DNA of 64,000 bases. Source: Micromonospora sp. HM5-17 (lineage in GTDB: Bacteria; Actinomycetota; Actinomycetes; Mycobacteriales; Micromonosporaceae). The notes beneath the pieces are model-generated. The model searched no databases. It saw only the letters and a program-made list of their open reading frames with translations, and had not been told where the DNA came from. Shown piece by piece: positions 56,305 to 64,000 of the stretch. Numbering within the stretch: the first letter of the stretch is position 1; each line of letters starts with the position of its first letter. The stretch lies in assembly GCF_003762835.1 (NCBI RefSeq), contig NZ_RJWA01000013.1:1-64000 (forward strand), written 5' to 3'. Position numbers and translations under genes: made by a program.

Positions 56305-57162
56305 ATGGTTCGTCGATCGACGTCGGTCGCGCTCGCGACCGCCACCGTTCTGCTCGCGGCCCTGGCCGGCTGCGCGCCCGTCCAACAGCCCGCCCCGACG
56401 CCGGTGCAGGACAACGCCTGCACCAAGGACAAGCTGAAGACCAAGACACCCGGGAAACTGACCGTCGCCACCGACGAGCCCGCGTACGAACCATGGTTCA
56501 GCGACAACCTGCCGGCCAGCGGCAAGGGCTTCGAGTCGGCGGTCGCGTACGAGGTGGCGGAGCAGCTCGGGTTCGCCCGGATCGACGTGCAGTGGATCCG
56601 GGTGCGGTTCGAGAACGCCATCGCGCCGGGGCCGAAGGAGTTCGACTTCGACATCAACCAGTTCTCGATCACGCAGGAGCGCCAGCGGGTGGTCGACTTC
56701 TCCGCGCCGTACTACCTCGTGCGGCAGGCCGTCGTCGCCGGGAAGGACTCGAAGATCGCCGGCAAGACCACGCTCGCCGCCCTGAAGGACGCCAAGCTCG
56801 GCGCACAGGTGGGCACCACGAGCTACCAGGCGATCACCGACATCATCCAGCCCACGGTCAAGCCGCAGGTCTACAACAGCAACGACGACGCCAAGAAGGC
56901 CCTGCAGAACGGCCAGCTCGACGGACTGGTGGTGGACCTGCCCACCGCCTTCTCCATCACCAGCGAGCTCACGGACACGACGGTCGTCGGTCAGCTCCCC
57001 CAGGTCGGGCTGCCGGAGGCGTTCGGCCTCGTCCTGGACAAGGACTCGCCGCTGACCGGCTGCGTCAGCATGGCCGTCGACGCCCTGCGGGAGAACGGCA
57101 CCCTCGCCGAACTGGAGAAGACCTGGCTCGCCGAGGTGGCCGGCGCCACCGAGCTCACGTGA
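56305..57162 (+). CDS. Polar amino-acid ABC transporter binding lipoprotein
   Basis: Extracellular receptor of a polar amino-acid importer. The 285 residues have a lipobox LAALAGCAP (Cys at about 22) and a family-3 binding fold (about 45-280): TVATDEPAYEPWFSDNLP, FDFDINQFSITQERQRVVDFSAPYY and GTTSYQAI. The ligand is unknown. The start at 56305 (MVRR) is preferred over 56293 because of the -10 box spacing and the signal peptide. It overlaps the permease gene by 4 bases. Confidence 0.93.
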   Translation: MVRRSTSVALATATVLLAALAGCAPVQQPAPTPVQDNACTKDKLKTKTPGKLTVATDEPAYEPWFSDNLPASGKGFESAVAYEVAEQLGFARIDVQWIRVRFENAIAPGPKEFDFDINQFSITQERQRVVDFSAPYYLVRQAVVAGKDSKIAGKTTLAALKDAKLGAQVGTTSYQAITDIIQPTVKPQVYNSNDDAKKALQNGQLDGLVVDLPTAFSITSELTDTTVVGQLPQVGLPEAFGLVLDKDSPLTGCVSMAVDALRENGTLAELEKTWLAEVAGATELT

Positions 57163-58004
57163 GGCCGACTCACCACCACCCCTCCCCGGTCGCGCGTCAG
57201 CGGGCCGCCTACCGACGACGGCAGACGGTCCGCTCGGTGCTGGTCGCCGCCGCCTCGACCGGTGTCCTCGGCACCCTGCTGGTGATCGCGGTGACCGGCG
57301 CGCCCGGCTGGCACCGCGTCCGGCAGTCCTTTCTCGACGCCGGCATCGCCCGCGCCGCGCTGCCGGAGGTGGCCGCGGGGCTCTGGCTCAACGTCCGGCT
57401 GCTGGTCTTCTGCGCCCTGGGCGCGCTCGCCGTCGGGCTGGCGGTGTCGCTGCTGCGGACCCTACGCGGGCCGGTGTTCTTCCCGGTCCGGGCCCTGGCC
57501 ACCGGCTACACGTACACGTTCCGGGGCCTGCCGCTGATCATCGTCCTGTACGTCTTCACCCTCGGCGTGCCCGGCCTGCGGCTCCAGGGCACGCCTCCGG
57601 TGCTGGTGCTCGGCGGGCTCGCCCTGGTCCTCGTCTACGGCGGCTACCTCGCCGAGGTCTTCCGGGCCGGCATCGAGTCGGTCCACCCCAGCCAGCTCGC
57701 CGCCGCCCGGTCGCTGGGGCTGACCTACCGGCAGACCATGCGGTACGTCGTCCTGCCGCAGGCGATCCGCCGGGTCGCCCCGCCGCTGCTCAACGACGTC
57801 GTCGCGCTCCAGAAGGACGTCGGGCTGGTCTCGCTGGCCGGGCCGATCGACGCGGTACGCGCGGCCCAGATCGCCACCGCCGAGACCTTCAACTACACGC
57901 CGTACATCGTCGCCGGGGTGCTCTTCGTGCTGCTCGCCATTCCGTTGATCGCGGTCACCGACTGGGTGACGCTGCGCGCCGCCCGCCGGCAGGCCGCCCG
58001 ATGA
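57159..58004 (+). CDS. Polar amino-acid ABC transporter permease
   Basis: The protein has 281 residues with about six helices. The basic N-terminal tail (QRAAYRRRQ) is followed by the HisMQ-type permease core, including TYTFRGLPLIIVLYVFTLGV and the EAA-like loop LAAARSLGLTYRQTMRYVVLPQAIRRVAPPLLND (about 173-208). A GTG start overlaps the binding-protein stop (GTGA). The stop overlaps the ATPase start (ATGA). A single permease gene implies a homodimeric channel. Confidence 0.92.
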   Translation: MRPTHHHPSPVARQRAAYRRRQTVRSVLVAAASTGVLGTLLVIAVTGAPGWHRVRQSFLDAGIARAALPEVAAGLWLNVRLLVFCALGALAVGLAVSLLRTLRGPVFFPVRALATGYTYTFRGLPLIIVLYVFTLGVPGLRLQGTPPVLVLGGLALVLVYGGYLAEVFRAGIESVHPSQLAAARSLGLTYRQTMRYVVLPQAIRRVAPPLLNDVVALQKDVGLVSLAGPIDAVRAAQIATAETFNYTPYIVAGVLFVLLAIPLIAVTDWVTLRAARRQAAR

Positions 58005-58750
58005 CCCCGCCGGTGTTGCGCTGCCGCGCGCTGCGCAAGGCATACGGCGGACAGGTCGTCCTCGACAATCTCGACCTCGACGTCGCCGAGCACGAGGTGG
58101 TGGCGCTGATCGGCGCCTCCGGCTCCGGCAAGTCGACACTGCTGCGCTGCGTCAACCTGCTGGAGGACCTCGACGACGGCACCATCCACCTCGACGGTGA
58201 CCACATCACCGACCCGCGGGTCGATCCCGATCTGGTACGCCGCCGGATGGGCATCGTCTTCCAGGCGTACAACCTCTTCCCGCACCTGCGGGTGCTGGAC
58301 AACATCACCCTCGCCCCGATACGCGTGCATCGGCGGCCCCGTGCCGAGGCCGAGGCGCAGGCCCGGGACCTGCTGGCGCGGGTGGGGCTGGCGGAGAAGG
58401 CCGAGGACTACCCGGACCGGCTCTCCGGTGGACAGCAGCAACGGGTGGCGATCGTCCGGGCGCTGGTCAACTCGCCCCGGCTGCTCCTGCTCGACGAGGT
58501 GACCTCGGCCCTCGACCCGGAGCTGGTCGGCGAGGTCCTGACGATGATCCGGGACCTGAAGGCGGAGGGGATGACCATGGTCCTCGCCACCCACGAGATG
58601 GGCTTCGCCCGCGAGGTCGCCGACCGGGTCTGCTTCCTGGACGGCGGACGGGTCCTGGAGGAGGGGCCGCCGGAGCGGGTGCTGGGTGAGCCGACCGAGC
58701 CGCGAACCCGGCAGTTCCTGCGCCGCATCGTCGAGGCCGGCCGGCTCTAG
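58001..58750 (+). CDS. Polar amino-acid ABC transporter ATP-binding protein
   Basis: The protein has 249 residues. Walker A GASGSGKST (about 38-46), Q-loop VFQAYNLFPHL (about 87), signature LSGGQQQR (about 142-149), Walker B LLLLDEVTSALDP (about 163-175) and the H-loop ATHEM. It is of the GlnQ/HisP type. Last gene of the importer operon; its start overlaps the permease stop by 4 bases. Confidence 0.95.
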   Translation: MTPPVLRCRALRKAYGGQVVLDNLDLDVAEHEVVALIGASGSGKSTLLRCVNLLEDLDDGTIHLDGDHITDPRVDPDLVRRRMGIVFQAYNLFPHLRVLDNITLAPIRVHRRPRAEAEAQARDLLARVGLAEKAEDYPDRLSGGQQQRVAIVRALVNSPRLLLLDEVTSALDPELVGEVLTMIRDLKAEGMTMVLATHEMGFAREVADRVCFLDGGRVLEEGPPERVLGEPTEPRTRQFLRRIVEAGRL

Positions 58751-58785
58751 GCTTCGTCCGGGACCGGTTTCCCGGCGCCGGGTGG

Positions 58786-58810
58786 GGGCCCCGGGCGCGG
58801 ACCCGGGCGC
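58786..58810. repeat. Tandem 12-base repeat
   Basis: Two adjacent copies of CCCGGGCGCGGA-type sequence in the 70-base gap between the ATPase gene and ribH. Probably a chance GC-rich duplication next to the terminator. Confidence 0.35.
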
Positions 58811-58811
58811 G

Positions 58812-59387
<576 letters not shown>

Positions 59388-60704
59388 TCAGCTCGCGACC
59401 TGGCGGGCAAGCTCCTCGGCCGCCGGCAGCGCCCCGGCCGGCCCGTCCGGTCCCTCGGCCGTTCCGTCCGGGTGCTCCACGGCGACCGGACCGTCCAGCC
59501 CGTCCAGGAGATGTCCCATCCGGTCCCGCTTGGTCCGCAGGTAGCGGACGTTCTCCGGCGTGGCCCGGACCGGCATGGGCTCCCGGCCGACCACGGTCAG
59601 CCCGTGGCTCTCCAGGCCGGCCTGCTTTGCCGGGTTGTTGGTGAGCAGCCGAATCGACCGGACGCCGAGGTCGTGGAGGATCTGGGCGCCGCTGCCGTAG
59701 TCGCGGGCGTCCGCCGGGAGCCCGAGGTCGAGGTTCGCGTCCACGGTGTCCCGGCCCAGATCCTGCAACTGGTACGCCCGCAGCTTGTGCAGCAGCCCGA
59801 TCCCCCGGCCCTCGTGCCCGCGCAGGTAGAGGACGGCCCCCCGCCCCTCGGCGGCGATCCGGGCCAGGGCGGCGTCGAGCTGGGGACCGCAGTCGCACCG
59901 CAGCGAGCCGAAGACGTCGCCGGTGAGGCACTCGGAGTGCACCCGGACCAGCACATCCCGTCCGTCGCCGAGGTCGCCGCAGACCAGCGCGACATGCTCG
60001 GCCGAGTCGTACTCGGCGCGGTATCCGATGGCGCGGAACACGCCGTACCTGGTTGGCAGCCGCGCCTCCGCGACCCGCTCGACCTGCTGCTCGGTCCGGC
60101 GCCGGTACGCGATCAGGTCCGCGATGGTGATCAGCGTCAGCCCGTGGTCGGCGGCGAACCTCTCCAGGTCCGGCCGGCGCATCATGGTGCCGTCGTCGTT
60201 GACCAGCTCGCAGAGCACCCCGACCGGGCGGAGCCCCGCGAGCCGGGCGAGGTCGACGGCGGCCTCGGTGTGCCCGGCCCGACGCAGCACCCCACCCGGC
60301 TTCGCCCGCAGCGGTACGACGTGCCCCGGACGGGCCAGGTCGGACGGCACCGTGGCCGGGTCGGCGAGGAGCCGGATCGTCCGGGTCCGATCCGCGGCCG
60401 AGATGCCGGTGCTCACCCCCTCGCGGGCGTCCACCGTCACCGTGTACGCCGTCCCGCGTCGGTCCTGGTTGGTGTGGTACATCGGCGGGAGTTCGAGCCG
60501 GTCCGCCTCCTCCTCGGTGAGGGGAACGCAGATGTAGCCCGAGGTGTGCCGGACCATGAAGGCGACGAGTTCGGGGGTGGCCCGTTCGGCGGCGAAGATC
60601 AGGTCGCCCTCGTTCTCCCGGTCGGCGTCGTCGACGACGATGACCGGCCGGCCCGCCGCGATGTCGACCAGCGCCTGTCCGATACCGCCGCTGTCGGTCG
60701 TCAT
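59388..60704 (-). CDS. ribBA: Bifunctional DHBP synthase / GTP cyclohydrolase II
   Basis: Supplies both riboflavin precursors. The 438 residues comprise the N-terminal DHBP synthase (about 1-200: [44 protein letters not shown]) and the C-terminal GTP cyclohydrolase II (about 205-400). The zinc site is [21 protein letters not shown] (about 257-277) and a further signature is [12 protein letters not shown] (about 293-304). A short acidic tail follows. The ATG at 60704 has GGAGG seven bases upstream and overlaps the ribE stop. Confidence 0.96.
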   Translation of the reverse strand: MTTDSGGIGQALVDIAAGRPVIVVDDADRENEGDLIFAAERATPELVAFMVRHTSGYICVPLTEEEADRLELPPMYHTNQDRRGTAYTVTVDAREGVSTGISAADRTRTIRLLADPATVPSDLARPGHVVPLRAKPGGVLRRAGHTEAAVDLARLAGLRPVGVLCELVNDDGTMMRRPDLERFAADHGLTLITIADLIAYRRRTEQQVERVAEARLPTRYGVFRAIGYRAEYDSAEHVALVCGDLGDGRDVLVRVHSECLTGDVFGSLRCDCGPQLDAALARIAAEGRGAVLYLRGHEGRGIGLLHKLRAYQLQDLGRDTVDANLDLGLPADARDYGSGAQILHDLGVRSIRLLTNNPAKQAGLESHGLTVVGREPMPVRATPENVRYLRTKRDRMGHLLDGLDGPVAVEHPDGTAEGPDGPAGALPAAEELARQVAS

Positions 60705-61330
60705 GCCACGACCTCCAGTCCCTCGGCCGGCAGTCGCCCACCGGTCGCGAGCAGTCGTTCCACGTACTTGGCGAGCACGTCGACCTCCAGGTTCACCGGC
60801 GCGCCGACACCCTTGCGGCCGAGCGTGGTCGCCGCCAGCGTGGTCGGGATCAGCCCGACCGTGAACGTCTGGGCTCCGAGCCCGGCGACGGTCAACGAGA
60901 CCCCGTCGACGGTGACCGAGCCCTTCTCGACGACGTACCGGGCGAGTCCGGCGGGAAGGGAGAAGGTCACCGTCTCCCACCGTTCGGCCGGCTCCCGCCG
61001 GACGATCTCGGCGACCCCGTCGACGTGTCCCTGCACCAGGTGCCCACCGAGCCGACTGCCCAGGGTGGCGGCCCGCTCCAGGTTGACCGGGTCGCCGGGA
61101 CGGAGCGCGCCGAGCGCGGTCCGCCGGAGGGTCTCCCCCATCACGTCGGCGGTGAAGACGTCGCCGTCGACGTCGACCACGGTCAGACAGACCCCGTTGA
61201 CCGCGATCGAGTCACCGTGCCGGGCATCCGAGGCGACGAGAGGACCACGGACCGTGATCAGGGCCGAGTCGCCGCCCGTCTCGACCCGCTGCACCAGCTC
61301 GCCCAGCTCCTCCACGATTCCGGTGAACAT
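60701..61330 (-). CDS. ribE: Riboflavin synthase alpha subunit
   Basis: Dismutates two lumazine molecules to riboflavin. The 209 residues consist of two repeated lumazine-binding barrels: [13 protein letters not shown] at the start, then [21 protein letters not shown] (about 39-59) and its repeat [19 protein letters not shown] (about 133-151). The stop overlaps ribBA by 4 bases and the start is four bases after ribD. Coordinates are firm. Confidence 0.96.
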   Translation of the reverse strand: MFTGIVEELGELVQRVETGGDSALITVRGPLVASDARHGDSIAVNGVCLTVVDVDGDVFTADVMGETLRRTALGALRPGDPVNLERAATLGSRLGGHLVQGHVDGVAEIVRREPAERWETVTFSLPAGLARYVVEKGSVTVDGVSLTVAGLGAQTFTVGLIPTTLAATTLGRKGVGAPVNLEVDVLAKYVERLLATGGRLPAEGLEVVA

Positions 61331-61334
61331 TCGC

Positions 61335-62396
61335 TCAGCCCTCCGTCTTCCGGGGAAACGCGGTGACCCGCAGATCGGGGCCGACCGGCGTGATGTCGGT
61401 GAACTCCAGGTCGACGACCTCGGAGATGGTCCGGATGCCGGCATCGGCCAGCGCCGCCGGGCCCGCGCCGAGCAGCTTCGGCGCCAGGTAGCCGACGACC
61501 TTGTCGATCAGGCCGGCGGCGAGGAAGGCGCCGGCCAGGGTGGGTCCGCCCTCCAGCAGCGCCGCGCGTACCCCGCGCTGGTAGAGCGCGGCCAGCAGCG
61601 CGACGAGGTCGACCCGGCCGTCCGGACCGGCGCCGACCTCGGCGGCGGTCGCCACCCAGGTGGGGGCGGCGGCGTCGCGGACCCGGGCGTCGGACGGGGT
61701 ACGTCCGGCGCTGTCCACCACGACCCGCAGCGGCTGCCGGATCGCGAGGGTGCCGTCGCGCAGGTTCCGGACGGTCAGCCGGGGGTCGTCGGCGAGCACC
61801 GTGCCGACCCCGGCGATCACCGCGTCGACGGTGCCCCGCAGCGCGTGGACGTCGATCCGGGACGCCTCGGACGTGATCCACATGCTGGTGCCGTCGGCGG
61901 CCGCGATCCGCCCGTCCAGGGTCGCCGCGTACTTCCAGATCAGGTACGGCCGGCCGCGCCGCACGGCGGTCAGCCAGGCAAGATTGCCAGCCTCCGCCTC
62001 GGCGGCCCGGACCCCGACCTCGACCTCGACACCGGCGTCCCGCAGCGTCTCGGCGCCGCCGGCGGCGACCGGGTTGGGATCGGTGACGGCAACCACGACC
62101 CGGCGGACGCCGGCCCGGATCAGCGCCTGGGTGCAGGGACCGGTCCGGCCGGTGTGGTTGCAGGGTTCCAGGGTGACCACGGCGGTGCCGCCCCGGGCGC
62201 GTTCACCGGCCTGGGCCAGCGCGACGATCTCGGCATGCGGACCGCCGGCGTACGCGTGGAAGCCCTCCCCGACGATCTCGCCCCGTGCGTCGAGCAGGAC
62301 ACAGCCGACCAGGGGATTCGGACTCGTCGTGCCCAGACCGCGGGCCGCCAGCGCGATCGCGCGGCGCATCGCCTCGTCGGTGGAGACACTCCCCAT
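61335..62396 (-). CDS. ribD: Bifunctional riboflavin deaminase-reductase
   Basis: Performs two early riboflavin steps. The 353 residues have an N-terminal zinc deaminase (about 5-120: HAEIVAL and TLEPCNHTGRTGPC) and a C-terminal reductase (about 145-345: YAATLDGRIAAADGTSMWITSEASR, LLEGGPTLAGAFL). The ATG at 62396 has GGGAG about ten bases upstream. First gene of the rib operon, 166 bases after the FMN riboswitch. Confidence 0.95.
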   Translation of the reverse strand: MGSVSTDEAMRRAIALAARGLGTTSPNPLVGCVLLDARGEIVGEGFHAYAGGPHAEIVALAQAGERARGGTAVVTLEPCNHTGRTGPCTQALIRAGVRRVVVAVTDPNPVAAGGAETLRDAGVEVEVGVRAAEAEAGNLAWLTAVRRGRPYLIWKYAATLDGRIAAADGTSMWITSEASRIDVHALRGTVDAVIAGVGTVLADDPRLTVRNLRDGTLAIRQPLRVVVDSAGRTPSDARVRDAAAPTWVATAAEVGAGPDGRVDLVALLAALYQRGVRAALLEGGPTLAGAFLAAGLIDKVVGYLAPKLLGAGPAALADAGIRTISEVVDLEFTDITPVGPDLRVTAFPRKTEG

Positions 62397-62561
62397 GCCG
62401 ATCGTTCTCCCTCTCCCTCGCGCGCTCGGTCGCCAGGCGCGGGCGGGAGTGGGAGATACGGGCGTGCGGCGGCGGAGGAACGGGGACGGCAGCCGCCGGC
62501 CCCGGCGGACCACGACGGCACGGCCTGGCGATGCCGGCCGCCCCGGGTCCGTCCGTCCCGT

Positions 62562-62736
62562 GCGCTGAACTCCCATCCGGACTGTCTGAGCGTGGGCGCT
62601 ACCCGCGCTCAACCGTCGGCCCCGGATTCTCACCGGGTCCACCGGGCGGCCTGTCGGCCGACCGGGTCGCGGGCTCACCGGGAGCTGTCGCCCCGGATCA
62701 CCGCCGGTTCGGAATTACACCGAGTCCCGCCAGCGC
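62562..62736 (-). ncRNA. FMN riboswitch (RFN element)
   Basis: Reads GTAATTCCGAACCGGCGGTGAT near the 5' side and GAGAATCCGGGGCCGACGGTT then GTCCGGATGGGAG near the 3' side, the conserved RFN core. Helix P1 closes as GCGCTG (62731-62736) with CAGCGC (62562-62567). It lies upstream of ribD on the same strand and should reduce expression of ribDEBAH when FMN is plentiful, probably by masking the ribosome-binding site or by termination in the following 160 bases. Confidence 0.92.
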
Positions 62737-62925
62737 GTGGTGGGTACGGGTTGAGTTTTACACGGATCCGGGGCGCGGTGGCCAGGGGGCGACCGACCTC
62801 ACACCGGTGCGGTGGCGCCGACCCGGCCGCGCCAGGGCGGCGGTCCCCGCGGAGCCGCCCGGCACGGCGGCGGCAGAGGCGGCTCGCGCCCGCCCGTCGG
62901 GCGCACCGTGCCGGGTGACGGCCGA
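62737..62925. other. Riboswitch promoter region
   Basis: No gene. The rib promoter must lie here on the minus strand; a TAAAACT stretch at about 62754-62760 is the only AT-rich candidate for a -10. Confidence 0.35.
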
Positions 62926-63888
62926 TCACCTCCGGGTGCGCCGCCGGTCCATCGCCACGAACGACCCGGGCTGGCTCTTGGCCACCGTCTTCATCTCCGA
63001 CGCCGCCGCGATCACCTCGAGCGGGTCGGTGAACCGGCGTTCCGGCACCGACAGCGAGACCCCGATGGAGAGGGTGACCAGGTGAGCCTTCTGGATGTTG
63101 CCCCGGCGGTCCTTCAGCTCGACGTAGCCACGCTTGGCGTCCTCCGGGTCGTACAGCTCGTCGGCGGTTTTCTCAAAGTCGATCACCGCCCGCTCGGTGA
63201 GGGGCCGGACCTGCTCCGGGGCGCAGACGATCACGAAGTCGTCGCCGCCGACATGCCCGAGGAAGGCCGGGGGCAGCCCGACCGACACGACCGCCCGATG
63301 CAGGCTCCGGGCCAGGGCGGTGATGAACTCGTCTCCCCGGACGAAACCGTAGCGGTCGTTGACACTCTTGAATCGGTCGATATCGATGTATCCGACCGCG
63401 TAGTCGACGCCACTGCGGACCCGGTCGGTGATCTCGCGACGGATCCGCGTGTTGCCCGGCAGGCCGGTCAGCGGAGAGACCTCGCGGAACTCCTTGTTGC
63501 GGCGCAGCGTCGAGCTGATCCGGGCGACGAGTTCGGCGGTGTCGAAGGGCTTGACCAGGTAGTCGTCCGCGCCGGCGGTGAGCCCGTGGACCTTGTCCAC
63601 GGTCAGCCCCTTGGCGGTCAGCATGATCACCGGCAGCGCGGAGGTCATCGGATTGGCCCGGAGCCGACGCGTCAGCTCCAACCCGTCGATCCGAGGCATC
63701 CGCAGGTCGATCACGGCCAGGTCGGGGCGGCGCTGGTCGATCACCTCGAGCGCCTCCTGGCCGTCCCGGGCCTGCATGACCTCGAACCCGTGCAGCTCAA
63801 GGTTGAACGAGACGAACCGGACGATGTCCTCGTCGTCGTCCACGACCAGGATGACGTCGGGCCGGTCCTCGGCCCCGTCGACGCTCAC
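62926..63888 (-). CDS. REC-GGDEF response regulator (possible diguanylate cyclase)
   Basis: The protein has 320 residues. The receiver domain (about 10-125) has acidic pocket VVDDDED, phosphoacceptor Asp61 (VIDLRMP) and Lys113 (VKPFD). A linker helix leads to a GGDEF-type domain (about 130-310) with LTGLPGN, YIDIDRFKSVNDRYG and HVGGDDF at 212-218. The canonical signature is GG(D/E)EF; here the fourth residue is Asp, which may weaken cyclase activity or signal a regulatory role. The GTG at 63888 overlaps the rpe stop (GTGA). No histidine kinase is adjacent. Confidence 0.88.
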   Translation of the reverse strand: MSVDGAEDRPDVILVVDDDEDIVRFVSFNLELHGFEVMQARDGQEALEVIDQRRPDLAVIDLRMPRIDGLELTRRLRANPMTSALPVIMLTAKGLTVDKVHGLTAGADDYLVKPFDTAELVARISSTLRRNKEFREVSPLTGLPGNTRIRREITDRVRSGVDYAVGYIDIDRFKSVNDRYGFVRGDEFITALARSLHRAVVSVGLPPAFLGHVGGDDFVIVCAPEQVRPLTERAVIDFEKTADELYDPEDAKRGYVELKDRRGNIQKAHLVTLSIGVSLSVPERRFTDPLEVIAAASEMKTVAKSQPGSFVAMDRRRTRR

Positions 63889-64000
63889 GGCCGTGGCGCG
63901 GCGCGCTCGGCCAGCCGCCGCAGCTGCGTCACCGCCGCGGCGGGATCCGCCGCGCCGTAAACCGCCGTGCCGGCGACGAACGCGTCCGCGCCGGCCTCGG
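63885..64000 (-). CDS. rpe: Ribulose-phosphate 3-epimerase, C-terminal part
   Basis: Partial gene cut by the right edge. The last 37 codons read EAGADAFVAGTAVYGAADP and then a helical tail ending RAAPRP, matching the final strand and helix of Rpe (AGSAVYGxxDP). It interconverts ribulose-5-P and xylulose-5-P in the pentose phosphate pathway. Its stop overlaps the start of the REC-GGDEF gene. Confidence 0.85.
   Translation of the reverse strand, partial: EAGADAFVAGTAVYGAADPAAAVTQLRRLAERAAPRP

Overview
The window is high-GC DNA from an actinomycete. It uses many GTG starts, its genes overlap by 4 bases (ATGA/GTGA), and its hairpin terminators lack a U-tract. Several gene orders are typical of actinomycetes: argC-J-B-D-F-R-H, pheST next to an rplT/rpmI/infC block, and rpe / REC-GGDEF / FMN riboswitch / ribD-E-BA-H / hisE-hisG. 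A member of the Micromonosporaceae (Micromonospora-like) is the best guess. No phage, integrase, insertion sequence, CRISPR array or tRNA was recognised, so this looks like chromosome core with carbohydrate-use genes inserted between conserved blocks.

Layout. 1-1836: tyrS on the minus strand, with a strong promoter reading off the left edge, probably toward an rRNA operon. 2059-6392: GH36 alpha-galactosidase, a TSUP-family exporter and a membrane-anchored FKBP. 6668-15614: a sugar-utilisation cluster with an ABC importer (lipoprotein and two permeases), a GH1 beta-glucosidase, a divergent ROK repressor, and a secreted discoidin/beta-helix protein. The ROK intergenic region and the promoter of the secreted protein share an 11-bp palindrome type, so they may form one regulon. 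15696-17014: 3-methyladenine DNA glycosylase and two tiny genes. 17132-24604: the complete arginine cluster on the minus strand, with an ARG-box-like site at the argC promoter. 24789-29912: an unusual four-gene membrane/receptor operon of unknown function. 30154-36445: pheT, pheS, an rRNA methyltransferase, rplT, rpmI and infC, the last apparently starting at ATC behind an attenuator-like hairpin. 36818-42505: a PH-domain membrane protein, a YdcZ-type transporter, a small HhH-like protein and a large secreted subtilase.

42671-46870: a DUF72 protein, then rtcB and prfH as an overlapping pair (a repair/rescue module for ribosomes with cleaved rRNA), then an NAD-dependent epimerase. 46926-49361: a 5'-truncated beta-propeller/CBM2 gene and a pectate lyase with a LacI-type operator far upstream. 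49941-52739: a zinc-ribbon membrane protein, a TM2-like protein and a VOC protein whose 3' end seems frameshifted. 52914-58750: hisG, hisE, a GerMN/Gmad2 lipoprotein-like protein with its ECF sigma factor, and a polar amino-acid ABC importer. 58821-64000: ribH, ribBA, ribE and ribD under an FMN riboswitch, a REC-GGDEF regulator and the 3' end of rpe.

How the parts work together. The alpha-galactosidase, beta-glucosidase with its importer, pectate lyase, CBM2 remnant and discoidin protein point to growth on plant or microbial polysaccharides. The arg, his, rib and phe blocks are ordinary housekeeping. The most biologically distinctive system is RtcB-PrfH. The least understood is the four-gene operon at 24789-29912.
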